This document shows positions 46,643 to 58,088 of a stretch of DNA of 64,000 nt, piece by piece (positions within the stretch are counted from its first letter, which is position 1; each line of letters begins with the position of its first letter). Source of the DNA: Laguncularia racemosa (taxonomy: Eukaryota > Streptophyta > Magnoliopsida > Myrtales > Combretaceae); contig JBBMOL010000066.1 of NCBI GenBank assembly GCA_037954665.1, forward strand, positions 3,286,001 through 3,350,000. The letters are read 5' to 3'. The position numbers and the translations under genes were made by a program. Below the pieces are notes generated by a model. That model saw nothing but the letters and a program-made list of their open reading frames with translations, was not told the origin of the DNA and did not search any database.

Positions 46643-48744
46643 TGTAAACACCCCATTTTTGCCCTAAGAATGAATAATAATTAATTTTCAATTTTTTCCA
46701 ATTTTTCCCTAATTTAGCATAAATAATTAAAAATATTCAAAAAAATAAAAATAAATAGGAAAACACATCAATTTTGAAAAATGATTTCAGAAATGCAATA
46801 ATAAATAATAAATAATTTTTACAAATTTTTGAAATTTCAAAAAATACAAAAAAAAATTGCATTGCATATATGCAATTTGCGAAATTAGAAAAATCAGGAA
46901 AGTGGGCTAGCCCAGCTGGTCCGAACCACGGGCTAAGGTGCGCGCGAGGGGGGCTCGGTCGCAGGTTTGAATCGCGGGGGAGGCAATTTCTCGTTTTTTT
47001 TTTTACTTATCCAGGACACATGGTAGCCTTTGATTGGCTGGAGGGAACGCACGTGCTGGGCATGTGATCATCTCCTACCTCGGGTCCGAGATCGCCGGCG
47101 AAGGAAAAATTCGAATTTCGGCCGTTTCGATTCGATTTTTTGCATAAATCCAACAGATCTTCAATAGAATTGAGATAAACATAATCCAATTGGAATCAAA
47201 TCTCAACAAATCAAAGGATTTACACGAATTGGAGTTGGTTTATTTAATTGTCGATCCGATTTGCTTTGATCGAAGGAAATTCGAGCTTATCCAGCTCGAT
47301 TTCAAGCACCTATAAATAGAGAGGAGGGGAGGAAGCCAAATCATGAATCAGAATTGAGAGAAAGTGAGAAAAGAGTGCAAATCAGAGGAGACCCAAAAGC
47401 GCGATTGCCGACCGGAGTTGAACCACCACCAGGAGACGATCTGGGAGCAAACCACCGCCACCATTGGATTCAGCACCCTCAAGAAGCTAGGATTCGACAC
47501 CTCACCCGCGACGAAAGACCGTCGGAACGCGTGAACGAGCATCCTCCGCCGCCGCATCCGACCGATCCGACCCGCGCACCGACCGGATCCAGGTAAGTCG
47601 AATTTTCTGGATTTTTTATTTTTTTTTTGAATTTTGTTTATTTATTTGTATTTATTTGATTTATTATTTGATTATTTATTTGTTGGTTATTTATTTAGTT
47701 ATTTATTTGTTTATGTTTTATTTCCATAAGTAGGAAAATGTAGAAATTAGATTTTTAGGATTTAATAATGTAATAAAATAATAAAAAAATAAAAAAAAAT
47801 AAAAATGTAAATAAATAATAAAAATATTAGAAGAAGTAATAATAAAATTTTAGATTTCAAAATAGGATAAATAATAGTTTAGGATAAAATTTTTAACAAA
47901 AATTCAAAAATTATAAAAAATCAACAAAAATTGTAAAAATAATAAAAAACTATGAAAATCATGAAAACTTAGAAAAATTATAAAAAAATAGTAGAAGAAT
48001 CATAAAAATCATAAAAATAATAAAAAATTCATAAAATCACAAAAAATTATAAAAAATAATAATAATAAATTCAAAAGAATCATAAAAATAAGTTTTAACA
48101 CTTAGAAAAAACTATTTTTCTCAAATAAATCCAAAATTGATGTTTTCCCTAAAAATCATTTTCAAAAATCAGATTAAAGCTTAGGCTTAGATTTTTTAGG
48201 AAAAAAAAATCCCAAAAATGGTAAAAACATAAATCGAAAGAGATTTCAAAATTAAAATTTACAAACAAACTTAAAGTTTTTAGAAAAGCGAACTACGGCT
48301 TGTTTGATCCTGAGTAGCAGGTACATAGGCACACATTCGGGTCAACCCATAAAATGAAATAAAAAATCATTTTCTTGAAATAATTCAAAAACATAATAAA
48401 AAGTAACAGAAACAAAAATAAAATCACATTTCTAAAGAGGAACAATTTTAGGAGATTAAGTGGTAACCATAAAGGTTTTAATAGGTTAACCTCCGGACTT
48501 AGAAACTCTGGTTTTCCCTTTTTCTCTTTTCAAAAAACGAGAAGAGGAAATAACGACAACTAGTGGTCCAAATTAAGACTAATCCGCTCCTTTAGTCTTA
48601 ATTCAATATTTCCCAACAACAGTTGGGTGGCGACTCCAAAAATCAAACGAAACTCCTAACTCAAGTCGAGGATCTATATTAGATGAGCATAGGGTCTAGT
48701 CTAGATCGGATTAGGAATGGGAATGCAAAAAATTAGACTCGACA
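46643..48744 (+). repeat. 5' LTR of element C
   Basis: The LTR is 2102 bp. A palindrome is at 46861-46876, the A box at 46908-46919, the B box at 46964-46973, T11 at 46994-47004, the TATA box at 47311-47318 and the splice donor at 47593. The U5 hairpin lies near 48293-48330, and a second copy of the first 11 bases of the primer site (TGGCGACTCCA) is at 48628-48638. Confidence 0.96.
46908..47004 (+). ncRNA. Candidate Pol III unit in 5' LTR of element C
   Basis: The A box TAGCCCAGCTGG fits the consensus fully, the B box is GGTTTGAATC, and an 11-T terminator follows 20 bp later. Spacing from A to B starts is 56 bp, as in the other copies. A transcript would be roughly 100-120 nt. A SINE or tRNA-derived origin is likely; expression is not shown. 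Confidence 0.5.
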
Positions 48745-48747
48745 AGA

Positions 48748-48765
48748 TGGCGACTCCACTAGGGA
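48748..48765 (+). other. Primer-binding site of element C
   Basis: TGGCGACTCCACTAGGGA begins 3 bp after the LTR. It matches the complement of the 3' end of tRNA-Arg(ACG) except for two G-to-A differences. Confidence 0.85.
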
Positions 48766-49245
48766 CCCATGCCAGTAGGCTAAGCTACCTGAATCTTCGA
48801 ATTTTTCTCTTTAAATGTGCTTCAATTATTATTCTGTTACTAACTTTTCAGGAATTAGTTAGATTCTAGTTTCTTTGCTATGGGGGTTTGCATGCATACA
48901 TATGTTTGTGTGAATAGATGCGGTCGAACTAGGACGTCCTAGAAACCTAAGACGGGGAGCCATTGTGTGGTTTCCGGCGAAGTGAGTTAATTCACCGTTC
49001 GGGACCGATTAGGCTACCCCACCCTATGCTTCGATATGGCCTGAGATCCATTTCTCCGATAATGCGGGAGGTCATAGAGCTCGAGAACCAGTTAGAACCA
49101 ACCTACTTGCATACATAACATCATGAGGGGTTGACAATTGATGACAATGCAATGGTTTGTTATTTTGTTCATGGAGTTCGAATTTATTTCCCTGTAATGC
49201 TTTCATAGTCTTGTTTGTAATTAGGTGATTTCTTATTGTAAATAG
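48766..49245 (+). other. Leader of element C
   Basis: This is untranslated DNA between primer site and ORF1. A block near 48920-49110 is conserved with element B (27610-27790) although no frame is shared, suggesting a structured or packaging RNA. A good acceptor (ACTAACTTTTCAG|G, near 48851) could pair with the LTR donor at 47593. Confidence 0.5.
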
Positions 49246-50771
49246 ATGGCTAGCACCGCAGTCAACCGTCTCCTCCGCAAAGAAATTCGGGTGTACAAAC
49301 CTTTGGACCCAAAATTGGTACTGGACCATTGGTTTACCTTGTACAACCCAGAGGAGCAGGCCTTCATCCAGCAAAAGATCGGCCCCGTCCTCTCATTGAC
49401 AAGGATAGAGGTGAATTTGCCTTTAGTCCGGGCTATGCTCCAATTATGGGAAATTGAGCCCGCTGCTTTCTTTATCGAGCCGCATGAAATCACCCTACGC
49501 TGGAAGAGTACACCCAGTTGCTACAGGCTCCAACACTAACCGATCAAATCTATATGCCAGACCTCAAAGCCGGGCCAGCCGGTACCTTCAGCAGATTATT
49601 AGGCATCCGTAAGACAGCAGTTAACAAAGCTCTAGCAGACTGTAATGGATATTGCATACGAATGGATGATTTGGAAGCCTGGTTCATCGCTCGAGAGGAT
49701 AATGGGGACAGGAAGGACATACTATGTGGGGACCCCAAAAATTACAGACAGAGAAGGGTGAGCGCTTTCATCTTGACAGCCTTCGCCACCATACTGTTCC
49801 CCACCGGGACCTTCTATATTCACTACCGGGTCGTAGAGCTGGTGACCCAATTTCTGGAGGGAAGATCTTACATCCCAGCTCTACTGGCTGAACAGATCCG
49901 GAACTTGAATTTCCTCAAGAAGAAAGGCCATGGGATTCTCCGCTCAAGCCTCAACCTTCTGCTGATCTGGTTTGTAAGCCACTTTAAGTGTTTCGGGCTG
50001 AACATGGTCGAGAAACCTTAGCCCAGCAGGTGGATCTTGTAGATTCATGTATAGAAAAGGTGAAGCTACCCGACGACCTTACCAGCCACAGTTGGGTAGA
50101 GCTGCTTAGGAGCTTCAGTGCCGAAGATATTCTATGGACAGCTAGGTGGAGTTGCTGTGACAAAATCATCTTGACCTGCAGTAACTTCCAAACCGTGCCT
50201 TTAATTGGAATCAGCGGATGTATCGGATATCACCCCAACTCAGTGGTCCGCCAATTCAGTAATATCCAAGACATAGTTTATCGACCTTCGCTGGGAGCAG
50301 TCATCTTTGAGTATCAAGATTCGAACCTGTTGGTAGCCGAGAAGTTTGCTAAGCTGGCAGAGGTCAAAGCACTTTGGGAAGCCAGAATTGAAAGCCCGAA
50401 TGTGGACCTCGGGGAGTTAGATGGCGAAGTGGGAAAACACCGAGCCACCAGAGAGTTTATAATCCGCCAGCTATACCAGACAGGCGAAAGAGCATATCGG
50501 GTTCCAAACGTCACCCAACCAAGACCAGACAAGATCAATCCAGAGACAGAAGTATACCTAGAACAAGTCAAGGCCCGAATGGAGGTATACTTCGAAGCTG
50601 CAGATCATAAGAAAGACATCTGGAAGGGAAGTTTCAAGGAATCCGACCAAAGGAACAAGGCTCTTGGAAGCACAATTGGAGAAGACCTAAGCCAAAGTCA
50701 AAGAATTAGAAGCTGTCATCAATGGGAAGTCTGAGCCTCCACAACAGAAGACTAAAAGAGCTAGGAAATAG
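49246..50771 (+). pseudogene. ORF1 of element C, DUF7745-like protein, frameshifted
   Basis: About 500 codons start MASTAVNRLLRKEIRVYKPL. Blocks in order are LDPKLVLDHWFTLYNPEEQA, VNLPLVRAMLQLWEIEP, FSRLLGIRK, LEAWFIARED, FILTAFATILFP, IPALLAEQIRNLNFLKKK, IWFVSHFKCFGLN, DLTSHSWVELLRSF, DILWTARWSCC, VPLIGISGCIGYHPNSVVRQ, a coiled coil, and a basic end KTKRARK. Only three frameshifts (near 49500, 50010 and 50665) break it. Similarity of layout to plant DUF7745 proteins is from memory. The basic tail may bind RNA or direct it to the nucleus; that is inference. ORFs upstream of gag are a known feature of Ogre elements. Confidence 0.85.
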
Positions 50772-51017
50772 ATCATTATTTGTAACCTTTTATTATCGAA
50801 CTCCAAAATTTTCAACATGAATAAAAGTAAAGTTTCAATATTACATTGTCAATCAGTTATCAACCCTTTTTATTTTCAGCATCCACGTGAGACATGCATA
50901 TCATTTTGCATACATCACACTAAAATAAAAAAACAAAATGCGTGCCCAGGTATCAAAATAGCTCCCAAGCAACCGAACCCTCCCAGAAGTCCAATTCTCA
51001 CACGTTCAAGAATAAAA

Positions 51018-54000
51018 ATGGCCAACAGTAGCGACAACCGCAACAACACAAATGTTGAAGCTGCCTCAGACTCCAGGATCGTATCCCTAGAACAAACGGT
51101 CCAACAATTGGCTGCCCAGGTTCACCTCTTAACTGAAAGCATTGGCCTCCTGCGCAACACTCAGCCAACCCAGGAAGAGTATTCAGGGGCCAGAAAGGGA
51201 AAAGCAGTGGAGGGACAGCCTCCGGAATATGAAGAGATCAATTCCCACCTTAACCCAGCCTTTGAATATGAGACAAAGGTTAACTAGGGGCCAACCTCTG
51301 ACGACCTGAAAAGGGAGATGGAAGAGAGGCAGAAGAGATGGAGAAGCGACTCTTCCAGCAGCTCCATGACAAGATGAAAACCATTGAAGGCCCTGATGCT
51401 TTTGAACAGGCCGGAATCACCAATCTGCCAGTATACAGGGAAGAGATATACCCTGAAAAGTTCAAGAACCCAGAGTTTGAAAAGTATGACGGGACCGGCT
51501 GCACCAAAATGCATACCAGGCTATATGCCCGGAAAATGAGCAAGTATGCTCAATACGACCAACTCATGCTCCAGAAATTCCAAGACAGCCTCACAGGCCC
51601 TGCACTAGTCTGGTATGCCCACCTGGACTTCAACATTGTTAACACCTGGGAGAAGTTAGCCCGGGCATTTTATGACCAATATAAGTTCAATAATGAAGTC
51701 GCCCCATCTGTAATCGACCTGGGGAGTCTCCGAAAGAGACATGCTGAGCCGTTCAGGGAGTATGCTTAGCGCTGGAGAGCCCAGGCTGCCAGGGTAGCAA
51801 CCCCGATATCTGAGAAGGAATTGACATCCATATTTGTCAATACCCTGGACAAGACCTACTTTTCACACCTGGTAGGCCAGACCTCATCAGTTTTACAGAG
51901 GTAGTGGCTACGGGATGTAGGATTGAGAATGCCATCACCACCAGTAGACTCCAAACAATGGAGCCCCCTAGGGTCACACCGACACAAAGGCCTTTAGGAG
52001 GAAACAGAGCTAAAGAGTCCACTGTCAGCACAGTCCACTCTGGTAAGGTAGAAAAATCTGAGACTCGTGTGACATTTCAAACCACGAATATCCCAACCCA
52101 ATAACCCACGACAGGTCACGCCCAGGTCGCTAGGGCCCCAAGGCAGTTCACTCCAATCCCCGTACCGCTCAGTCAGGTCTTCGCTCGGTTGAGGGCAGAC
52201 AACTTGATCAGTTTTGAGCTCCCCAATGACCGGTACAAGCCCAAGAACTTCGACTCAAACCTCAAATGTGACTACCACATGGGTCAGGAGGGGCATTCTA
52301 CAGATAGGTGCTGGAGGCTTTGGCACAAGATCCAAGACTTAATTGATGCAGGCATCATCCAGCTGGATTTCGTGAATGCCCCAACACCCAATATCAACAC
52401 CAACCCACTACCCAATCACAAGCCCACCATTAATATGATCACATCTGAGGAGTCGACTCCCAAAGAAGCCCCCAAGCAGAATCCGACGGAGCAGCAGAAG
52501 AAGCAATCCCACCAAGCTCCAGAAGAAACACCAAAGGCACACATTAAAAGAAGGTGGTTAGCCGGAGACCCAACGGTCGGCACTTTGGGAGAATCACATG
52601 GGAGGTTTCAGTATTTGGTAAACTATTCTTATATCCCGACTGAGCAGGGGCCGCCTAGTGGATGGGGGCCGAAATTTGAGAAGGAAGACAACTCGTCAAA
52701 GGAAGAGGGGAAGACTATCTACATGATCAACTTTCATCAAAAGCCCAGAGTTATACAGTGCTATGAGGGACAATCAGCTGAGGTACAAATCCCAAGAAAA
52801 AGATATGTATTCAATGTCCCGATATCGGCAGAGAATTACAAGGCTGCGCCGTTCGACTATCGGGCCCTCGAACAAGAGCAACCTCCTATAGTGGGAGGCA
52901 TCACCCGCTCTGGGAGATTATAGGATCTAAAGTATAAAAGCCCGACTGAAGAACCCAACGTAGAAAAAGGAGAAGAAGAGGAAGGGGGACTTGCTGCACT
53001 TACAAAGATGGTCAAGGCCAGTGAATACAAGATCATGGAACAATTAAATAAAGTTCCAGCACAAATATCGCTCATGGGCCTTCTCACAACGTCCGAGCCC
53101 CACAGGGAAGCACTCTTTAAAGTGTTGAAGAAGATTCAGGTCCCGGAAGGTATCGCTACATACAAGATAGGTCACGTGGTGGACTCCATCTTCACAATGG
53201 ACCAGATAGCCTTCTCTCCGGAAGAACTAGGAGAAGAGGGAGACCAACATACCAAACCACTGTTCATAGTGGTCAGGTGCAACGACACCATTGTCTCCCG
53301 GGTACTCATTGACAACGGATCATCCCTCAACGTTTGCCCATTGGCAACGTTCGATTTATTAGGGTTCGATCCAAGCAACATAAAACCTAACTCCACGGTG
53401 GTCAGAGCCTTCGACGGGTTCAAAGAGAGACATAGTGGGAGAGGTGAACCTACCGGTGGAAATCGGTTCACAAGTATTCCACATCTCCTTCCAGTCCTCG
53501 ACATCCCAAGGTCTTTCAACTTGCTTTTAGGACGACCCTGGATACATGTTGCTGGAGCCATCCCCTCTAGTCTCCACCAAAGGGTCAAGTTCATTGCAAG
53601 CGGGCAGATAGTCACGGTACTGGGCGAGCAGGATTACGCCATATACAAAGAGACTGCCATACCTTATATTGGGGAAGAGGGTTTAGAAGACCTAGGGCTG
53701 CAGATTTTCAATGAAGTGAACATGGTGACCAGCAAGGAGGGCCATCGGTTTAAAGAGGGGCATCACGGGACGTTTAGACTGGGGTACATTCCTACCACCG
53801 CAGAAGAAGCACAAACAAAAGGTGTCAAAGGCAGAATGAAGGGGAAGCTGATCGACACCCAGATGTGTATCCCACCTCTCCAACAATCTTTCCGAAAGGC
53901 AAACATCATTCAAGAGCTTCGGATAAATGAAGAGGACAACAGCAAAGGGAAATCAACCCCCCGCACGTCCAACCAGCATCCGGCTCTGAACAATTGGTTT

Positions 54001-54023
54001 TGTTATCCTATCAGTAGCGCTGG
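51018..54023 (+). pseudogene. gag-protease of element C, frameshifted
   Basis: It starts MANSSDNRNN with a coiled coil LEQTVQQLAAQVHLLTESIG. The capsid-type Retrotrans_gag core at about 51338-51900 has YPEKFKNPEFEKYDGTG, MHTRLYARKMSKYAQYD, LVWYAHLDF and LGSLRKRHAEPFREYA. The zinc-knuckle-like CDYHMG-x-EGHSTDRC is at about 52268-52310. The protease at about 53260-53640 has VLIDNGSSLNVCPL and LLLGRPWIHVAGA. Shifts occur near 51285-51340 and 51900-51905, with stops at 51286, 51767, 52103 and 52921. It ends in ISSAG at a candidate splice donor 54024, five codons before an in-frame TAG. Confidence 0.9.
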
Positions 54024-54134
54024 GTTAGCTCAAAAGTAGAGAAAAATCATTAAACAAATTTTATTGACTCTTTATCAAATTCAATTGCAGTTTGTTTTCT
54101 TCTTATATATATGCTTTCATTTTATGTTACTCAG
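54024..54134 (+). other. Candidate in-frame intron between protease and RT of element C
   Basis: Donor GG|GTTAGC and acceptor TTATGTTACTCAG|A enclose 111 bp (a multiple of three) with an in-frame TAG at 54037-54039 and a T-rich 3' half. Removal joins SSAG to SPTIERQGYF in one frame. Ogre elements are known for an intron at this junction; readthrough of the TAG is the alternative. Confidence 0.55.
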
Positions 54135-57100
54135 ATCTCCTACCATCGAACGTCAGGGATATTTCGCGCAGGTAGAAAGTAAAAACGCTGATATCGTTTC
54201 CAACGCTGCTGGGTCAGTTGTTGAAGGCAATATCTTAGACCACGAAATAATACAAGAAAATTGGCTAAAACATGAACAAAGCAGAATCTCGATCGATGAG
54301 CTTATGGAGACAGTAAATCTAGGAAGCATGGAAAAACCTAAGAACCTCAAAATCGGGACTAGTTTGAGTGCCGAGCAAAAACGCGAGATAATCGAGCTAT
54401 TAACGAATATGCAGATGTGTTTGCCTGGTCATAGGGTGACATGCCAGGGCTAGACCAGTCAATAGTAGTTCACAGACTTCCCACAAGGGAAGATGTCAAA
54501 CCTAAAAAAACAAAAATTGAGAAGATTTAGGCCTGACATCTTACTAAAAATCAAAGAAGAGGTCAAGAAACTGCTAGAAGTAGGGTTCATTGAAGTATCC
54601 GACTACCCAGAATGAGTAGCAAATATAGTCCCCGTCATGAAAAAGAACGGAAAAGTACGCGTATGCATAACTTTCGGGACTTAAATCAAGCCACGCCAAA
54701 GGATAACTTCCCCCTACCTCATATTGATTTTCTAGTAGACAACACTGCGGGAAACCATTCTTCTCATTCATGGACGGTTTTTCAGGATATAATCAAATAA
54801 AAATGGCTGAGGAAGACAAAACCAAAACGACTTCATCACAACATGGGGAACTTTCTGTTACAAAGTTATGCCCTTCAGTTTGAAAAACGCCGGGGCAACA
54901 TATCAGAGAGCCATGGTCGCAATACTTCACGACATGATGCATCGAGAGGTTGAAGTATATGTCGACGACATGATAGCCAAATCCAAAAAAGGAGAAAGCC
55001 ATATAGATATCCTGAGGAAATTGTTTAAACGACTGAGAAAATTCCAGCTCAAGTTAAACCAGAAAAATGTACTTTCGGGGTCATAATGGGAAATTATTAG
55101 GGTTTGTCATAAGCAAGGAGGGCATTAAAATCGACCCTGACAAGGTAAAGTCCATATTAGAATTACCTTCCCCACGATCTGTTAAAGAAGTAAGAAGCTT
55201 ATTGGGAAGATTAAATTACATAGCTCGATTTATCTCACAGCTCACCGACAAATGTCGGCCACTATTCCGTCTGTTGAAGAAGAACGCCACAATAGAATGG
55301 GACGATGAATGTGAAGAAGCATTCAGGGCAATCAAAGACTACCTTATAAAACCTCCAGTCTTGATAGCCCCGAAACAAAGAAAACCCTTATTCCTATACC
55401 TCACTATACTCCCTGAATCCATGGGACGTGTGCTGGGGCAGAAAGATGAAGAGGGAAGAGAGCGTTCCATATATTATCTAAGCAAGAAGTTCATAGATGG
55501 GGAAGAGAGGTGCTCAGAGGTGGAGAAGACGTGTTGTGCTTTAATTTGGGTCATGCATCGGCTAAGGCAATACACCCTTTACTACCATATCGAGCTGCTG
55601 ACAAGACACGATCCCTTGAAATACTTGGCAGAGAAACCAGCCTTGCTAGGGAGAATCTCTAAGTGGCAAATGCTCCTATCCGAGTTCGACATCACATACA
55701 TAAATCAAAACTTGATGAAAGGGCAAGCCTTAGCCGACCAATTGGCAGAACACCCTGTCGAGACAGATTCCCAAGAACTATAGGCCCAATTTCCGGATGA
55801 GAATATATTGACAGTGGAAGATAGGCCGGTAGAAGACTTTGGGATAGAGCAGAACCCGAAATAGAAACTGTTTTTCGATGGAGCTGCCAATGTATTTGGT
55901 TGTGGGGTTGGGGCAGTATTGATATCCTCGGACGGCACTCAATTCCCTGCAGCGACGAGACTTACATTTCCCTATACCAATAACATCGTAGAATATGAAG
56001 CATGTATTCTCGGCTTCAAAATGGCCTGCCAAATGGGAATCCGCAAGTTAGAAGTATATGGGGACTCGTCGCTCATCATACTACAGACAAGAGGGGAATA
56101 CAAGACTAAAGACCTCAAACCGGTACCATATCATCAACACTTGACAGAGCTAATTGAAGAATTCAAGGCAATCACTTTCACATACATCCCGAGAACTCAG
56201 AATCAGTTCGTAGATGCATTAGCCACACTAGCATCTATGATCCAGAAAACAGGGGAGCCGAAGTTCAACGATGAAAATAGACATCGAAAGTCGGCCCGCC
56301 TACTGTTTAACCGTTGAGAAAGTATAAGATGACAAGCCCTGGTATCATGACATCAAAACCTTTCTCCAAGAAGGTAAATACCTGAAATGGCTAGCAAGAA
56401 TGACCAAAGAACACTCAGAAGGTTAGCAAGCCATTTCCTATTAAGTGGGTCTATACTTTACAAGAGATCATTTGATACCACCTTGTTGAGATGTGTGGAC
56501 AAAAATGAAGCATGCGAATTGATGAAGGAAGTACATGAGGGAGTATGTAGACCTCATATGAATGGCTACATGTTGGCCCGAAAAATCATGAGGTTAGGAT
56601 ATTATTGGTTGACCATGGAATCAGATTGCATAAAATATGTCAAGCACTGTCATCTGTGTCAAGTCTACGCAAACCGGATAAATGCTCCACCCAACGAGCT
56701 ACACTTTTTATCAGCACCATGGCCTTTCTCCATGTGGGGAATCAACATAATAGGCCCGATCACTCCGATAGCATCTAATGGCCACAAGTTCATACTAGTA
56801 GCGATTGATTACTTCACCAAATGGGTCGAAGCTTCATCATATACTAATGTCACAAAAGGGGTAATAGTCCGCTTCTTGAAAAGGGACATAATAGCCTGAT
56901 ATGGAGTTCCTAAGTCCATCATCACCGACAATGGTACCAATCTTAATAACAAATCGATGACAAGTTTATGTCAACAATTCCATATAAACCACAGAAATTC
57001 AACTCCCTACCGACCTCAAATGAACGGGGCAGTAGAAGCAGCTAACAAAAATATCAAAAAGATCATCGAGAAAATGACAACAACTTACAAAGATTGGCAC

Positions 57101-57586
57101 GAAATGTTACCGTTTGCTCTTATGGCTTATAGGACTTCAATAAGAACATCTACAGGAGCTACCCCTTACTCATTACTATATGGTACAGAAGCAGTGCTAC
57201 CAGTTGAAGTTGAGATACCATCATTCAAAATCTTGTCAAAAAATCAGTTAACCGAATTAGACTGGGTAAAGAAGAGGTTTGATCAGCTGAATCTGATTGA
57301 TGAAAGAAGGCTTACCGCATTATGTCATGGCCAGTGTTACCAACAAAGAATGGCCCAAGCGTTTAACAAGAAGATGAGACCTCGGTACTTCAAGGAGGGG
57401 GATCTGGTACAAAAGAAGGTTCTCTTGAATGCCTAAGACTCCATAGGGAAATTTACCCCAAACTATGAAGGCCCCTATGTGGTGAAAAAGGTTCTGTCAG
57501 GAGGTGCTTTGATACTAACTCGGATGGATGGTCCAGAATTGAGAGACCCCATTAACACAGATGCTGTAGAGATGTACTATCCTTAG
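54135..57586 (+). pseudogene. pol of element C (RT, dual RNase H, integrase), frameshifted
   Basis: The RT has KNGKVRVCI-like text, FRDLNQATPKDNFPLPHIDF, MPFSLKNAGATYQRAM and YVDDMIAKS with the catalytic YVDD at 54958-54969. The first RNase H is at about 55280-55770 (PLFLYLTILPES, SIYYLSKKF, LTRHDPLKYL). The second RNase H at 55865-56260 has catalytic residues in FFDGAAN, EYEACILGF, VYGDSSL and FVDALATLAS. The integrase at 56400-57586 has HCHLCQVYANR, MWGINIIGPI (Asn in place of the first catalytic Asp), ITDNGTNL, a GAVEAANKNIK glutamate and a C-terminal KFTPNYEGPYVVKKV ending MYYP. Shifts lie near 54410, 54490, 54770, 54830, 55085, 56260 and 56390, with stops near 54613, 55781, 55862, 56897 and 57434. 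Confidence 0.93.
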
Positions 57587-58085
57587 GCAAGGGAATTGAA
57601 ATTTTGCCAATGTTTATGAAAGCCAATATTCAATATAGATTTCGTTGAGTCGAGTTTTCATTTTTTTCAAGCAAAGTTAATATCTCTGAATGGTCAATAA
57701 TTCCAATCAATTCTCATCACAACAAATATTCCTAAACACATTACCCATCACTTCGCCTATAAAAGATAAACTCTAAAATGATAATGAATCTTAATATAGT
57801 TTGTGATATAATTCTATTTACTTTTGAGCATTAGAACTGAATGCATTAGTAGGATAACATTACCATCAAAAGGGCCATGTGCATAAAGAAAGGGAGCACA
57901 ACAAAATTTTCAACCCCGTGCCAAGATAAGAAGAAATGAAGTAGAAGCAAACCAGCCCGAGGGTTCGGTTGTTTGGTTACTATCCACGATAAAACTGGCA
58001 AGCACATTGAAAAATAATAATAACTATCATGAAAGGCATCCCATCATTTAGCTCAGTCAGTAGAAAGCATATTCAGAAGCATAAG
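57587..58085 (+). other. 3' region of element C between integrase and minisatellite
   Basis: Non-coding DNA conserved in outline with element B (36315-36810), including GGCAAGG-AATTGA-ATTTTGCCAATG directly after pol. I see nothing else in it. Confidence 0.5.
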
Positions 58086-58088
58086 ATG

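Noticed and set aside
46908..47004. A genuine tRNA gene in the LTR
   Set aside because: A and B boxes fit, but I could not draw an acceptor stem, anticodon arm or variable arm, so it is kept only as a tRNA-like unit.
47354..47596. Open frame in the GC-rich leader of LTRs (also 60151-60420 and 5041-5331)
   Set aside because: The frame is not shared well among copies and ends at the splice donor; it looks like leader DNA free of stops because of high GC.
49072..49374. Minus-strand frames overlapping ORF1, gag and pol of elements B and C
   Set aside because: They are shadows of the sense coding regions with no family resemblance.
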